From CAIXSC01 sp040381235 (lineage in GTDB: Bacteria > Planctomycetota > Planctomycetia > Pirellulales > Pirellulaceae), in contig JBEIHS010000175.1 of the NCBI GenBank assembly GCA_040381235.1, positions 1 to 11,331 of the forward strand: DNA of 11,331 bases, read 5' to 3'. How positions within the stretch are numbered: the first letter of the stretch is position 1; every line of letters begins with the position of its first letter. The position numbers and the translations under genes were made by a program. This document shows positions 1-6,979 of the stretch, in pieces. The notes under the pieces were generated by a model, which made no database searches, was not told the DNA's origin, and saw only the letters and a list, made by a program, of their open reading frames with translations.

Positions 1-159
1 AGATCGCAACCAAGCAGGCTTGGCCTGCGACGCGTGTATGGACGGCGGGGATGGAACCGTGCTGAGTCTCATCGGTTCGGGCTCCTAGGACGGCGATTCA
101 CGCTGCTGTTTTTGATTTGACAAAGCACCGGTTCGCGTCGGGCTGCGGGGACCGTTGCG

Positions 160-311
160 ATTGTGGCGGAACACTTCGCTTGTGGCAGACCACTTCGCTT
201 GTGGCGGACCGGCTCGCTTGTGGCGGACCGGCTCGCTTGTGGCAGACCACTTCGCTTGTGGCGGACCGGCTCGCTTGTGGCGGACCGGCTCGCTTGTAGC
301 GGACCGTTTCG
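160..311. repeat. 19-bp tandem repeat, 8 units, with 57-bp higher-order duplication
   Basis: Eight consecutive 19-bp units are visible, starting at 160, 179, 198, 217, 236, 255, 274 and 293. The commonest unit is cttgtggcggaccggctcg. A second type, cttgtggcagaccacttcg, occurs at 179 and 236. The order is variant, A, B, B, A, B, B, variant, so 179-235 and 236-292 are identical 57-bp blocks: a three-unit block was itself duplicated. Because 19 is not a multiple of 3, any reading frame cycles through all phases, so open frames here are by-products of the repeat and not genes. The first and last units are diverged, as expected for old array edges. Function unknown. Confidence 0.93.
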
Positions 312-365
312 CTCCTGGCGGGGCCTCCTGGGACGAGCCGGAGGTCCGCGTGCAGGGCGCGTTTC

Positions 366-389
366 GTTCCCGTTCCCGTCCCCGTTCCT
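366..389. repeat. Hexamer repeat (gttccc-like), 4 copies
   Basis: Four head-to-tail hexamers are visible: gttccc, gttccc, gtcccc and gttcct. They lie 22 bp beyond the stop codon of the minus-strand lipoprotein gene, so they would be in its 3' untranslated region. It is a short, slightly degenerate microsatellite with no obvious function. Confidence 0.7.
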
Positions 390-410
390 TTCCTCAAGGC
401 TCCGTTCGCA

Positions 411-1100
411 TCACGGCTGTGAGGGGGCCGATTCGTTTCCTTCCGGCGCTGCGGGAGGGGCCGGCGGCGCGGGAGCGGCCGGCGGTTCCGGAGCGGCGGG
501 TGGCGCGGGAGCGGCCGGGTCGGCGGCCGGCGTGCCGGCTTCGCCCGACAACTTCACGGCCTTGAGCTTCTCCAAGGCGGCGTCGATCTGGCTGGAAACC
601 TCTTCATAGGTCACGCCGGATTCGCCATGCAGTTTCTCATCGACCTTGCTGTAGTGGTCGAACAGTTCGTCCACGGGCTTGCGGATCGACGCCAAGACGG
701 TTTCGTCCTGCGTTTCCTTCGCCGCCAACACCGGGATCAATTCCAACACATGTCCGACGTCATGGAGCGGTCCATGGGCAGCGTCGATGTCCTTCTTGCC
801 GAACGCCGTCTTCATTTTGCCGTGCATCTCGGTCAATTGGCGAATCGCGTCGGCGTAATTCTCCGCCTTGACGGCGGACTTCGCTCCGCCCTCGGCGCCG
901 CCCGCCGGCTTGGCGGATCCACCGTGGTCGTGGTCGTGGCCGTGATCATGTTCGTGGTCATGGTCGGATTTGGCCGCCGTTCCGCCGGCCGGATCCGACG
1001 GGGACGGACCACAGCCGACGGCGAAAAATAACGGATAGGCGACCAGCAGGAGCAATCGCGGGAGGCACGTCGCCAGCCAATTCTGTCGCATCTGACGCAT
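411..1100 (-). CDS. Secreted His-rich lipoprotein, putative metal-binding
   Basis: This 229-residue protein begins with a basic n-region and a hydrophobic stretch (about residues 15-29) ending in the lipobox FAVG-C, with Cys30 as the predicted lipidated residue, so it should be an envelope lipoprotein. Residues 46-59 alternate His with Asp/Glu/Gly (DHDHEHDHGHDHDH), a low-complexity pattern typical of Zn, Ni or Cu binding or buffering. Residues 78-185 are predicted mostly helical and hold a second His group, AAHGPLHDVGHVLEL (107-121). The C-terminus (190-217) is a Pro/Ala/Glu spacer. The GTAA...SDH linker places the metal tail directly after the lipid anchor. A second ATG at 1091 would shorten the n-region by three residues. 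AGGA lies about ten bases before the 1100 start. A planctomycete-type hypothetical; metal identity and role are inferred. Confidence 0.85.
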   Translation of the reverse strand: MRQMRQNWLATCLPRLLLLVAYPLFFAVGCGPSPSDPAGGTAAKSDHDHEHDHGHDHDHGGSAKPAGGAEGGAKSAVKAENYADAIRQLTEMHGKMKTAFGKKDIDAAHGPLHDVGHVLELIPVLAAKETQDETVLASIRKPVDELFDHYSKVDEKLHGESGVTYEEVSSQIDAALEKLKAVKLSGEAGTPAADPAAPAPPAAPEPPAAPAPPAPPAAPEGNESAPSQP

Positions 1101-1447
1101 GGAAATGATTCCTGGGCGGAGAGGAGGATGATCGCGAAGCCGAGTGCGTGGCCGGGGGCGAGCCGAAGCAGCCGCCGCGGCTCGACATCGGTCCGGACCG
1201 ACGCATTATATGCAATACGATTGCAAAAATGCTGCGGTTCATGACCGCCGCCACTTTTTTTCGCGACGGCCACCCCGGGCGAAAAGTAGCGTTCGGGACG
1301 GCGACGGGGATACCCAATCCGAGCAATCCGTGATCCCCTCCATACGCGAAGATGTCGAGGATCAGCGGCACGTGCCCTCGCGGTGGAGGCGCCGGTTACG
1401 TGTATCGACCTCCCAACCTTGAATTCCAGCGGCGCGGCTACGCGGAG
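1101..1447. other. Intergenic region between two minus-strand genes
   Basis: About 350 bp separate the stop of the GWDY-tailed protein gene from the lipoprotein start. Apart from the candidate promoter/operator at 1205-1225 I see no supported gene. Open frames crossing it lack a ribosome binding site and have Arg/Pro/Ser-rich translations typical of random GC-rich DNA. No convincing intrinsic terminator is seen after 1448. Confidence 0.5.
1205..1225 (-). promoter_or_regulatory. Candidate promoter -10 and overlapping palindromic operator for the His-rich lipoprotein gene
   Basis: On the minus strand a perfect TATAAT (1210-1205) lies about 105 bp before the lipoprotein start. Immediately upstream, 1211-1225 is a perfect inverted repeat, TGCAAT-N3-ATTGCA. 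Read one base further it is TTGCAA-TCGTA-TTGCAT, one base from the two TTGCAA half-sites with N5 spacing known for the nickel-responsive Fur-family regulator Nur of Streptomyces. The site would cover the -10/-35 spacer, a natural repressor position. No good -35 is present at 17 bp, which fits a regulated promoter. The regulator assignment is inference from a short match. Confidence 0.45.
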
Positions 1448-2140
1448 TTACTCGCCGCGTTTCTTGTGATCGGTGGCATAGGCCCCCGTGCCGCCTTGGA
1501 CTCGGCGATGCGACCAACCCAGAGCCACCCGGGCGGGGAAAAACGGATTCACATAGTCCCAGCCAAAAGTACCCTCTTCCAGATCGCGGCCTGTCCCCGG
1601 GAACACGGTGCCGCCACCGACTTGGTAGCCGAAGTAGCGTCCCGTGTCCGATGGATGCGCATGGCGGCGCAGGTATGCCGGATGCCCCGCGACGCAGTGT
1701 TCCCACCCACGGTAGTCCTCGCCGCCGTAGGCGGCGTTGATCTGCCGCCGCTGGCTTTCGGTCACATCCTCGCGGGCCTCCCGCGGATCAACAGGCGTCC
1801 GCATTCCGCGTTCGTCCCAATCAGCGTACGGCGACACTCCGGTGGCGGCCGGCGGAGGCGCGTCATCAATCAAACGGAATGTCGTGGAGACCGCATGGTC
1901 CGCGTCGGAGTTGTCAACGCTGGCCGTCGGATGCCGCTCGGCGGCCACAATCCGCTGTGCCGCAACCGCTCGGCGCCGCGTACCCATCCCACCAGAGTCC
2001 GAGACACTGGCCGGGGTGATCGTGCCGCTGCCGGTCTCCTCGGCCCAGATTGTGGCGTGCGGCGAGCACCACCCCGCCAACGCGATCGCGATCGTGATCG
2101 CCGCCTGTGTGAAAATCGACGGGCGAAAGTGAGCGGCCAT
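1448..2140 (-). CDS. Secreted hypothetical protein with GWDY / QGGTGAY C-terminal region
   Basis: The 230-residue product starts with a signal peptide (about residues 1-33, hydrophobic stretch AAITIAIALAG, likely cut after IWA before EE), so it is exported. Residues 34-130 are low in predicted structure. The C-terminal part (about 138-224) carries aromatic and Gly-rich motifs: YQVGGGTVF (172-180), EEGTFGWDY (188-196), VALGWSH (205-211) and QGGTGAY (215-221). I recall similar GWDY...QGGTGAY tails in planctomycete secreted hypotheticals, with no known function. One Cys (149) lies in the mature protein. The start is well supported: AGGGAGGGG (2153-2145) precedes the ATG. The gene follows the GlcG/HbpS-like gene on the same strand after 108 bp and could be co-transcribed with it. 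Confidence 0.82.
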   Translation of the reverse strand: MAAHFRPSIFTQAAITIAIALAGWCSPHATIWAEETGSGTITPASVSDSGGMGTRRRAVAAQRIVAAERHPTASVDNSDADHAVSTTFRLIDDAPPPAATGVSPYADWDERGMRTPVDPREAREDVTESQRRQINAAYGGEDYRGWEHCVAGHPAYLRRHAHPSDTGRYFGYQVGGGTVFPGTGRDLEEGTFGWDYVNPFFPARVALGWSHRRVQGGTGAYATDHKKRGE

Positions 2141-2187
2141 GCGTCCCCTCCCTGAGTCGCTGGACAGACGAAACGAGCGAATTTTCT

Positions 2188-2231
2188 ACGGTCTTTCCGC
2201 GGTTCTTCCACGGTCTTTCCGCGGTTCTTCC
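2188..2231. repeat. Two perfect tandem 22-bp direct repeats
   Basis: Positions 2188-2209 and 2210-2231 are identical 22-bp units (acggtctttccgcggttctt followed by cc). They lie between the stop of the GlcG/HbpS-like gene and the start of the GWDY-tailed protein gene, 48 bp before that ATG. Each contains the palindrome ccgcgg. They could be paired protein-binding sites, or simply a local duplication in a leader. There is no T-tailed hairpin here. Confidence 0.85.
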
Positions 2232-2248
2232 GTATCTCGGCCGGCGGG

Positions 2249-4555
2249 TTACGCCGACGGATTGCGGTTGAATTTCTGGAACGGCAGACGCACGCCTCGA
2301 TAGAAGACGGCATCCGCTTTCTGTGACGCGGCGGGCGCGAATCCCTGCTGCCCGGAAAACGTCACGACATCATCTTGGTCCACACCATCGCCGCTGACGC
2401 CGAACCCGCCTTGCAAGTTGGCGCCGACGTAAAGCGGCGTGCTTCCGGGGAAGAACACCACGCCGTTTTGATTCGCCAATTGGTTCGGGTTGCGGAAATT
2501 GCGTCCTGGCCGGAACGCGTCGTAGCCGAAGACCGTCTGGAAACTGCCGGCCGCCGGGGCCTGGACCGGATCGGGCGACGCATTCTCCGCGGTCGCCCGG
2601 TTGATGCCCACGGTCAGCAAGCTGGAAAACACGCCGGGCACGCTGCCATCGACGCCAGACGGATAGCGGGGCTCGGCTAGGAACCGGAACGTGCGGTTGC
2701 TGAAGGCTGGAGCCGCGTCGGGGGCGAGGCGGTTTTGGCTGCTGATGTCCGAATAGAGGTCGGCGAGCCGGTTATCCGCGCCATCGAGACGGGCTTGGTT
2801 GGCGGCCAGTTCGGCGGGGGTCGCGACGCCGAGCGCGACCAGGAGATCGTCGTCGACTTGATCGAAATCCTGCAGGAGCGCGTCGTTGGCGTAGTAGGCC
2901 GTGTTCCGCGCCTTCGCCACGGCGACATCGATGGAGAAGATCGTCGCGTCGGGCATCCGGAACAGGCCGAGCACGTTGCCGTCGCGATCGCCGACGGCGA
3001 GCACCATGCGGGTGCGGGCCCCGGGTTGGGGCAGTCCGTTCTTGATGTTGGTCAAATCCAAGCGAATAGCGGCCCGCGTGCGCTCGGCTTCCGCCACGCC
3101 TTCCATAATGATCCGCTCGACATCGGCCGCCGTCAGATCGCTCGAACCGCTGGGCGAGGCGCGGGGCGGCACGATCCAGCCCTCGGTTGGCGCGATGCCT
3201 TTGAGCAAAAAGGGATTTGCCGCCATCGGGTCGACCACCTGGTACTTGCCCTGGAGATCGGTGGCTTGGCCGACCTGGGAACCCTTTACCAACAGCGTTT
3301 CGAAGCCGCGAAGCCGGTTGGCCGCGGAAGGATTGGGACCGAAAACTTCGAGTGTGATTCCGACCAGATCGATGCGGCCGAAAGGAAGGCCGAAGTTGTC
3401 CAGCGCGTCGAGATCGCCGAGCTTCCCAACCGACCCGTCTCCGAAACGCGAGGAGGGGTTGAAGAACCGGATGCCGCCCACCGCCGCGAAGGCAATCCAT
3501 TCAGCTTCCAGCACTCGCGGGGCGTTAAGCCGCTGCTCGTTGGTTTGTGGCCTTTGACCGGGCAGAGTGGCAGCGTGCTGAAAGCCTTGCTCGAACGTTG
3601 CGTAGCCATCGGGGCCGGGGAAGAACACGCCAATCCCGCCGACCAGCACCGGTAGGGACCGGTCGTCCGGTTTCTTGTAAATCGGGATTCCGCCTGGCAA
3701 TGTCCCGAATCCGCGTCCTTGGGCATAGCTCAACCGCTTGGAAACGGTCCCGTACGATTCGGGAGCGAATAGAGCGGCGCCCGGCGCCAGTTCGGAGGCG
3801 GGGATGTTGAATCGGCCGGGCAGGATGACATCGTCGGCTCCGCCCTTCACCCCGTCCGGGCCAGCCAACATCAGGCTGTCGCGGTTCTGGTGTTCAATCC
3901 CGAACAAATCGACCGGCGGCGTGTGCATCACCCCTTGCGGAAAATGGCCGCCGACGCCGATCGGCGCGACAAACCCCGGCCCGAAGGTTTTCGATACCGA
4001 CTGGCTGGTGTCGAATGGGTTGTTGTTGGCCGGGTCGAGCGGGTTGGGGAGCGTCGGGACTGATTCAACTTCCCGTTGAGTGATCGTCGACTGGCTCAGA
4101 TTGCGGATCGTCCGCGAGGTAAGCGGCGCCGCGTCATTGGCGAACATCGCCGCCGTCCGGGCCTTCGCGACGGCGCCGTCGATCGAAAACACCAGTTTGT
4201 GCAGATCGGCTTCCGGGATTCCCGACTCGGTTCGCACGCCGAGTATCCGGCCATTGCGGTCGACGATCGCGATGATCGCGTCGTTGCTCTTCGACGCGAA
4301 CTCCGCCCGTTTCAACAGAACGTCGACCTCGCCGTCCGTCAGCACGGGCGCCAGCGGGTCGAATTCCAGGGGCGGCGGCGGTTCCTGCTCGCCGCCATCA
4401 TGAAACTCGCCGTCCGCCGGGACGCACCAGGGCAAATTGAATTCGGCGGCGTCGACGGCTCGGCAGTCGCGCCGTTCGAGTGATTCCAAGCCGCGCCGGA
4501 GGGCGGCCCGGCGGGGCCGGGAGCGTTGCGGCGACTTGTTTGAGAACCAACCCAT
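2249..4555 (-). CDS. Large exported protein with two GlcG/HbpS-like domains
   Basis: From the ATG at 4555 the product has 768 residues. Residues 23-36 read LESLERRDCRAVDA after a basic stretch, resembling the LEPR-XLL-type N-terminus of large exported planctomycete proteins. Domain 1 (about 72-330) has IIAIVDRNGRILGVR and SIDGAVAKARTAAMFANDAAP, then TSRTIRNLSQ. Domain 2 (about 474-768) repeats the plan with VLAVGDRDGNVLGLFRM, SIDVAVAKARNTAYYANDA and SNRTFRFLAEPRYP. These match the GlcG/HbpS (DUF336) fold, some members of which bind haem; binding here is unproven. Both halves contain a GGIGVFFPG or GGFGVSGDG loop. Domain 2 has an insert of about 55 residues before SNRTF. The frame stays open to 4750, but the extra 65 residues look unlike protein and precede the export motif. 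ATG 4594 is a second possible start. Divergent from the barrel gene. Confidence 0.85.
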   Translation of the reverse strand: MGWFSNKSPQRSRPRRAALRRGLESLERRDCRAVDAAEFNLPWCVPADGEFHDGGEQEPPPPLEFDPLAPVLTDGEVDVLLKRAEFASKSNDAIIAIVDRNGRILGVRTESGIPEADLHKLVFSIDGAVAKARTAAMFANDAAPLTSRTIRNLSQSTITQREVESVPTLPNPLDPANNNPFDTSQSVSKTFGPGFVAPIGVGGHFPQGVMHTPPVDLFGIEHQNRDSLMLAGPDGVKGGADDVILPGRFNIPASELAPGAALFAPESYGTVSKRLSYAQGRGFGTLPGGIPIYKKPDDRSLPVLVGGIGVFFPGPDGYATFEQGFQHAATLPGQRPQTNEQRLNAPRVLEAEWIAFAAVGGIRFFNPSSRFGDGSVGKLGDLDALDNFGLPFGRIDLVGITLEVFGPNPSAANRLRGFETLLVKGSQVGQATDLQGKYQVVDPMAANPFLLKGIAPTEGWIVPPRASPSGSSDLTAADVERIIMEGVAEAERTRAAIRLDLTNIKNGLPQPGARTRMVLAVGDRDGNVLGLFRMPDATIFSIDVAVAKARNTAYYANDALLQDFDQVDDDLLVALGVATPAELAANQARLDGADNRLADLYSDISSQNRLAPDAAPAFSNRTFRFLAEPRYPSGVDGSVPGVFSSLLTVGINRATAENASPDPVQAPAAGSFQTVFGYDAFRPGRNFRNPNQLANQNGVVFFPGSTPLYVGANLQGGFGVSGDGVDQDDVVTFSGQQGFAPAASQKADAVFYRGVRLPFQKFNRNPSA

Positions 4556-4758
4556 AACTTGGCGCCGCCTAGAGTTCCCCGATTGCCCAGACATCCCCGC
4601 CCCAAGGAGTCTAGCTCCGTTAGTCGCCTGGGTCGCGTAAGTCGCGATGTTTGAGGTTTCGACCGGCGAATTCCGCAGCAAGGGCCTAATTTCAGCGGGA
4701 CGCACAACCGATACGACCGGTACGGATAGAAAATTCCGCACATCCGCCACAACCGTTC

Positions 4759-4763
4759 AAGGA
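4759..4763 (+). promoter_or_regulatory. Ribosome binding site deciding a GTG start
   Basis: AAGGA lies ten bases before the GTG at 4774 of the beta-barrel gene. The alternative in-frame ATG at 4807 has no comparable purine-rich site upstream, so the GTG start is preferred. Confidence 0.5.
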
Positions 4764-4773
4764 CTGTCCGACC

Positions 4774-6960
4774 GTGCCACTCGCATCAGCCGACAATCCG
4801 CGGCGCATGAACGGCGGGCCTCGACGCCGCTTCGCGGAGCGGCGCCGTGACGCGGGACGAACAACGGTTCGACGTTCGAAAAGGCGCATACTGCGAGCGA
4901 TCGCCGCCGCCTGCCTGTGGCTTGCCGGCGATTCCGCCACCCGCATTGTCGCCAGCGCCGCCGAGCCTTGGTCGCGTCCAACTCCGATCGGGTCGGCGCC
5001 GCGGACTGTCGGCCTTGGCGTGGACGCCGCGCGGACGACAAGCCAACTGCCGCGTGCCCTGGGACGCGGACCAACCCCGTACGCCGCGCCGGGTCTTCCC
5101 CAGCCGTTACCACGCCCGGCGCAGCGGATCCCCGCCTACGTGGACGGCGTGCCGCGGGTGGCCCCGGTTGCCGCTTTCGGCGCCATCGACGACACGCCCG
5201 TCGGTCCGCGGGCGCTGGCCAATCCCGCCGACAGCCTGCCTCCAGACGGCGAATTACTCGCCAGCGCCGACAACGAGTTGCTGCGGTGGCCCGTCGATCC
5301 GCCGCTGGGCTATGCCGGTCGCTCGAGCATCCTGCCGCTCGAGACACAGGAAAACAGCCACTTCGTGCCGATGGAGGACCGCTGGCGGATCGGCTTCCCC
5401 GAGTGGGACCGGTACGACCGGGGCAATCCGGCGAATTTCGAGTATCCGTACGTGCCCGGCAGCTTGTGGGACCCGTACCATCAAAACGTGCTCAAGGGCG
5501 ACTATCCGATCTTTGGCCAAAACACCTTCCTGGCGATCACCGCCGTGGAAAACCTATTGATCGAAGCGCGGCAAACGCCCACGCCGACGTCGCCGTTCGA
5601 AAGCACCGGAAGTCCGGGACAGGAAGAGTTCTTCGGCGACCCCGACCAGTTCTTCGTGAACAACAACCTGTCGCTCACCACCGAACTGAACCACGGCAAC
5701 GGGCCGTTCAAGCCGGCCGACTGGCGGCTGCGGGTGACGCAGATTTACAACATGAACCACTTGGTCGCCGACGAACTGGGCGTGGTGAATCCCGACGTCC
5801 GCCGCGGCACGGCCCGTTTCCGGCAGGACTACGCGCTCGAAGAATACTTCCTGGAAACGAAGCTCGCCGATCTCAGCCCCGACTACGACTTTCTCTCGGT
5901 CCGCGCCGGTTCGCAGTTCTTCAGCAGCGACTTCAAGGGTTTCATCTTTTCCGATACCAACCGCGGCGTGCGGCTCTTCGGCACGCGCAACGCCAACCGC
6001 GACCAGTTCAATCTGATGTGGCTGGACCAAACGGAGAAGGACACCAACAGCCTGCTCAACACCTGGGACGACCGCCACCAGAATACGGTCATCGCGAACT
6101 ACTATCGCCAGGACTTCGGCTTCCCGGGCTACACGGCACAGGTCAGCTACCACTACAACCGCGACGCTGCAAGCTTCAAATTCAATGACAACGACTTTCT
6201 TGTGCGGCCCGACCCGGTCGGCGTGTTCGCGCCGCATGAAGTCAATGCGCATTACCTGGGCTTCGCCGGCGACGGCCACATCGAACGCGTGAACATCTCG
6301 CACGCCGCCTATTGGGTGACCGGCGAAGACGAACTCAATCCGATCGCGGGCCGCGACGTCGAAATCTCCGCGTGGATGGCGGCGCTCGAGCTGTCGTACG
6401 ACCGCGACTGGATGCGGTTCCGCACTTCGTACTTCTTCGCCTCCGGCGACAACGACCCGAACGACGAGGAAGCGACCGGCTTCGACACGATCTTCGACAA
6501 TCCCCAGTTCGCCGGCGGCGGCAACAGCTTTTGGCAGCGCCAGCAAATCGGCCTCTTCGGCGTCAACTTGACGCAACGCAACAGCCTGGTGGCCGACTTG
6601 CGATCGAGCAAATTCCAGGGGCAGACAAACTTCGTGAACCCTGGCCTGCATCTGATCAACTTCGGCGTCGACGCCGACATCACGCCCCGGTTCCGGATCG
6701 TCAATAACGTCAATGTGCTCTGGTTCGCCCAGACCGAAACGTTGGAAGTATTCACGTTCCAAGCCGACGTCGATCCGTTTATCGGAACCGATCTCAGCAC
6801 GGGGTTCGAATACCGGCCGATCCTGCACAACAACATTCTGTTCGAAGGCGGCTTCGCGATCCTCTTGCCCGGCGAAGGCTTCGACGATCTCTACGCGCAG
6901 TACCGCCGCGACGCCGATCCGCTCGTCCAGGTCTTCATCAACGCCATCCTGACATACTAA
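4774..6960 (+). CDS. Predicted outer-membrane beta-barrel (alginate-export/porin-like) protein
   Basis: The 728-residue product starts with a long Arg-rich n-region (to about residue 41), a short hydrophobic segment (AIAAACLWLAG) and a likely signal peptidase site at ASA/AEP (about 60-64). Residues 65-195 are Pro/Ala-rich and probably a periplasmic linker. From about 196 onward the chain alternates aromatic and polar residues in strand-like segments with Asp/Asn-rich turns (LFGTRNANRDQFNLMWLDQ, TSYFFASGDNDPNDEE) and ends in the aromatic NAILTY. These are marks of a Gram-negative outer-membrane barrel. The block FVPMEDRWRIGFPEWDRY (197-214) then VLKGDYPIFGQNTFL (239-253) looks like a conserved family signature. 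The barrel resembles alginate-export/DUF1302-like proteins in style, but I cannot name a substrate. It is divergent from the GlcG/HbpS-like gene and convergent, 19 bp apart, with the nuclease gene. Confidence 0.8.
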   Translation: MPLASADNPRRMNGGPRRRFAERRRDAGRTTVRRSKRRILRAIAAACLWLAGDSATRIVASAAEPWSRPTPIGSAPRTVGLGVDAARTTSQLPRALGRGPTPYAAPGLPQPLPRPAQRIPAYVDGVPRVAPVAAFGAIDDTPVGPRALANPADSLPPDGELLASADNELLRWPVDPPLGYAGRSSILPLETQENSHFVPMEDRWRIGFPEWDRYDRGNPANFEYPYVPGSLWDPYHQNVLKGDYPIFGQNTFLAITAVENLLIEARQTPTPTSPFESTGSPGQEEFFGDPDQFFVNNNLSLTTELNHGNGPFKPADWRLRVTQIYNMNHLVADELGVVNPDVRRGTARFRQDYALEEYFLETKLADLSPDYDFLSVRAGSQFFSSDFKGFIFSDTNRGVRLFGTRNANRDQFNLMWLDQTEKDTNSLLNTWDDRHQNTVIANYYRQDFGFPGYTAQVSYHYNRDAASFKFNDNDFLVRPDPVGVFAPHEVNAHYLGFAGDGHIERVNISHAAYWVTGEDELNPIAGRDVEISAWMAALELSYDRDWMRFRTSYFFASGDNDPNDEEATGFDTIFDNPQFAGGGNSFWQRQQIGLFGVNLTQRNSLVADLRSSKFQGQTNFVNPGLHLINFGVDADITPRFRIVNNVNVLWFAQTETLEVFTFQADVDPFIGTDLSTGFEYRPILHNNILFEGGFAILLPGEGFDDLYAQYRRDADPLVQVFINAILTY

Positions 6961-6979
6961 CGCCACTCCCGCTCGCCGC

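Larger units (their letters stand above)
1..410. other. Non-coding stretch holding short tandem repeats
   Basis: I see no gene with a convincing start, ribosome binding site or recognisable protein. Open frames on both strands are made of translated repeat units (for example repeated SLVADR / ACGGPARLW-like words) and change phase every 19 bp. No T-tailed intrinsic terminator for the neighbouring minus-strand gene is evident. A weak hairpin can be drawn near 321-347 (cctcc / ggagg arms) but it lacks a T-run. Confidence 0.6.

Noticed and set aside
160..311. CRISPR array
   Set aside because: The units are contiguous with no unique spacers, and no cas gene is present.
321..347. Intrinsic terminator for the lipoprotein gene
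   Set aside because: Only a weak imperfect hairpin with a long loop and no following T-run.
155..609. Overlapping plus-strand frames and a minus-strand frame across the 19-bp repeat
   Set aside because: They are open only because the repeat unit lacks stops in any phase, they run into the antisense of the lipoprotein gene, and they have no ribosome binding site.
1352..2155. A 267-codon plus-strand frame antisense to the GWDY-tailed protein gene
   Set aside because: The translation is Arg/Pro/His-rich with no motif, and the minus strand has a signal peptide, good ribosome site and conserved-looking tail.
2735..3655. A 306-codon plus-strand frame antisense to the GlcG/HbpS-like gene
   Set aside because: Shadow of the minus-strand gene; the minus strand shows the duplicated family motifs and this one shows none.
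4556..4750. N-terminal extension of the GlcG/HbpS-like protein up to 4750
   Set aside because: The extra 65 residues do not resemble an export signal and precede the basic export motif expected near the N-terminus; they are more likely intergenic promoter DNA.
5554..6966. A 470-codon open frame antisense to the barrel gene
   Set aside because: It mirrors the high-GC third-position pattern of the real plus-strand gene; its translation is Val/Asp/Glu-rich without domain signs, while the plus strand gives a clear barrel protein.
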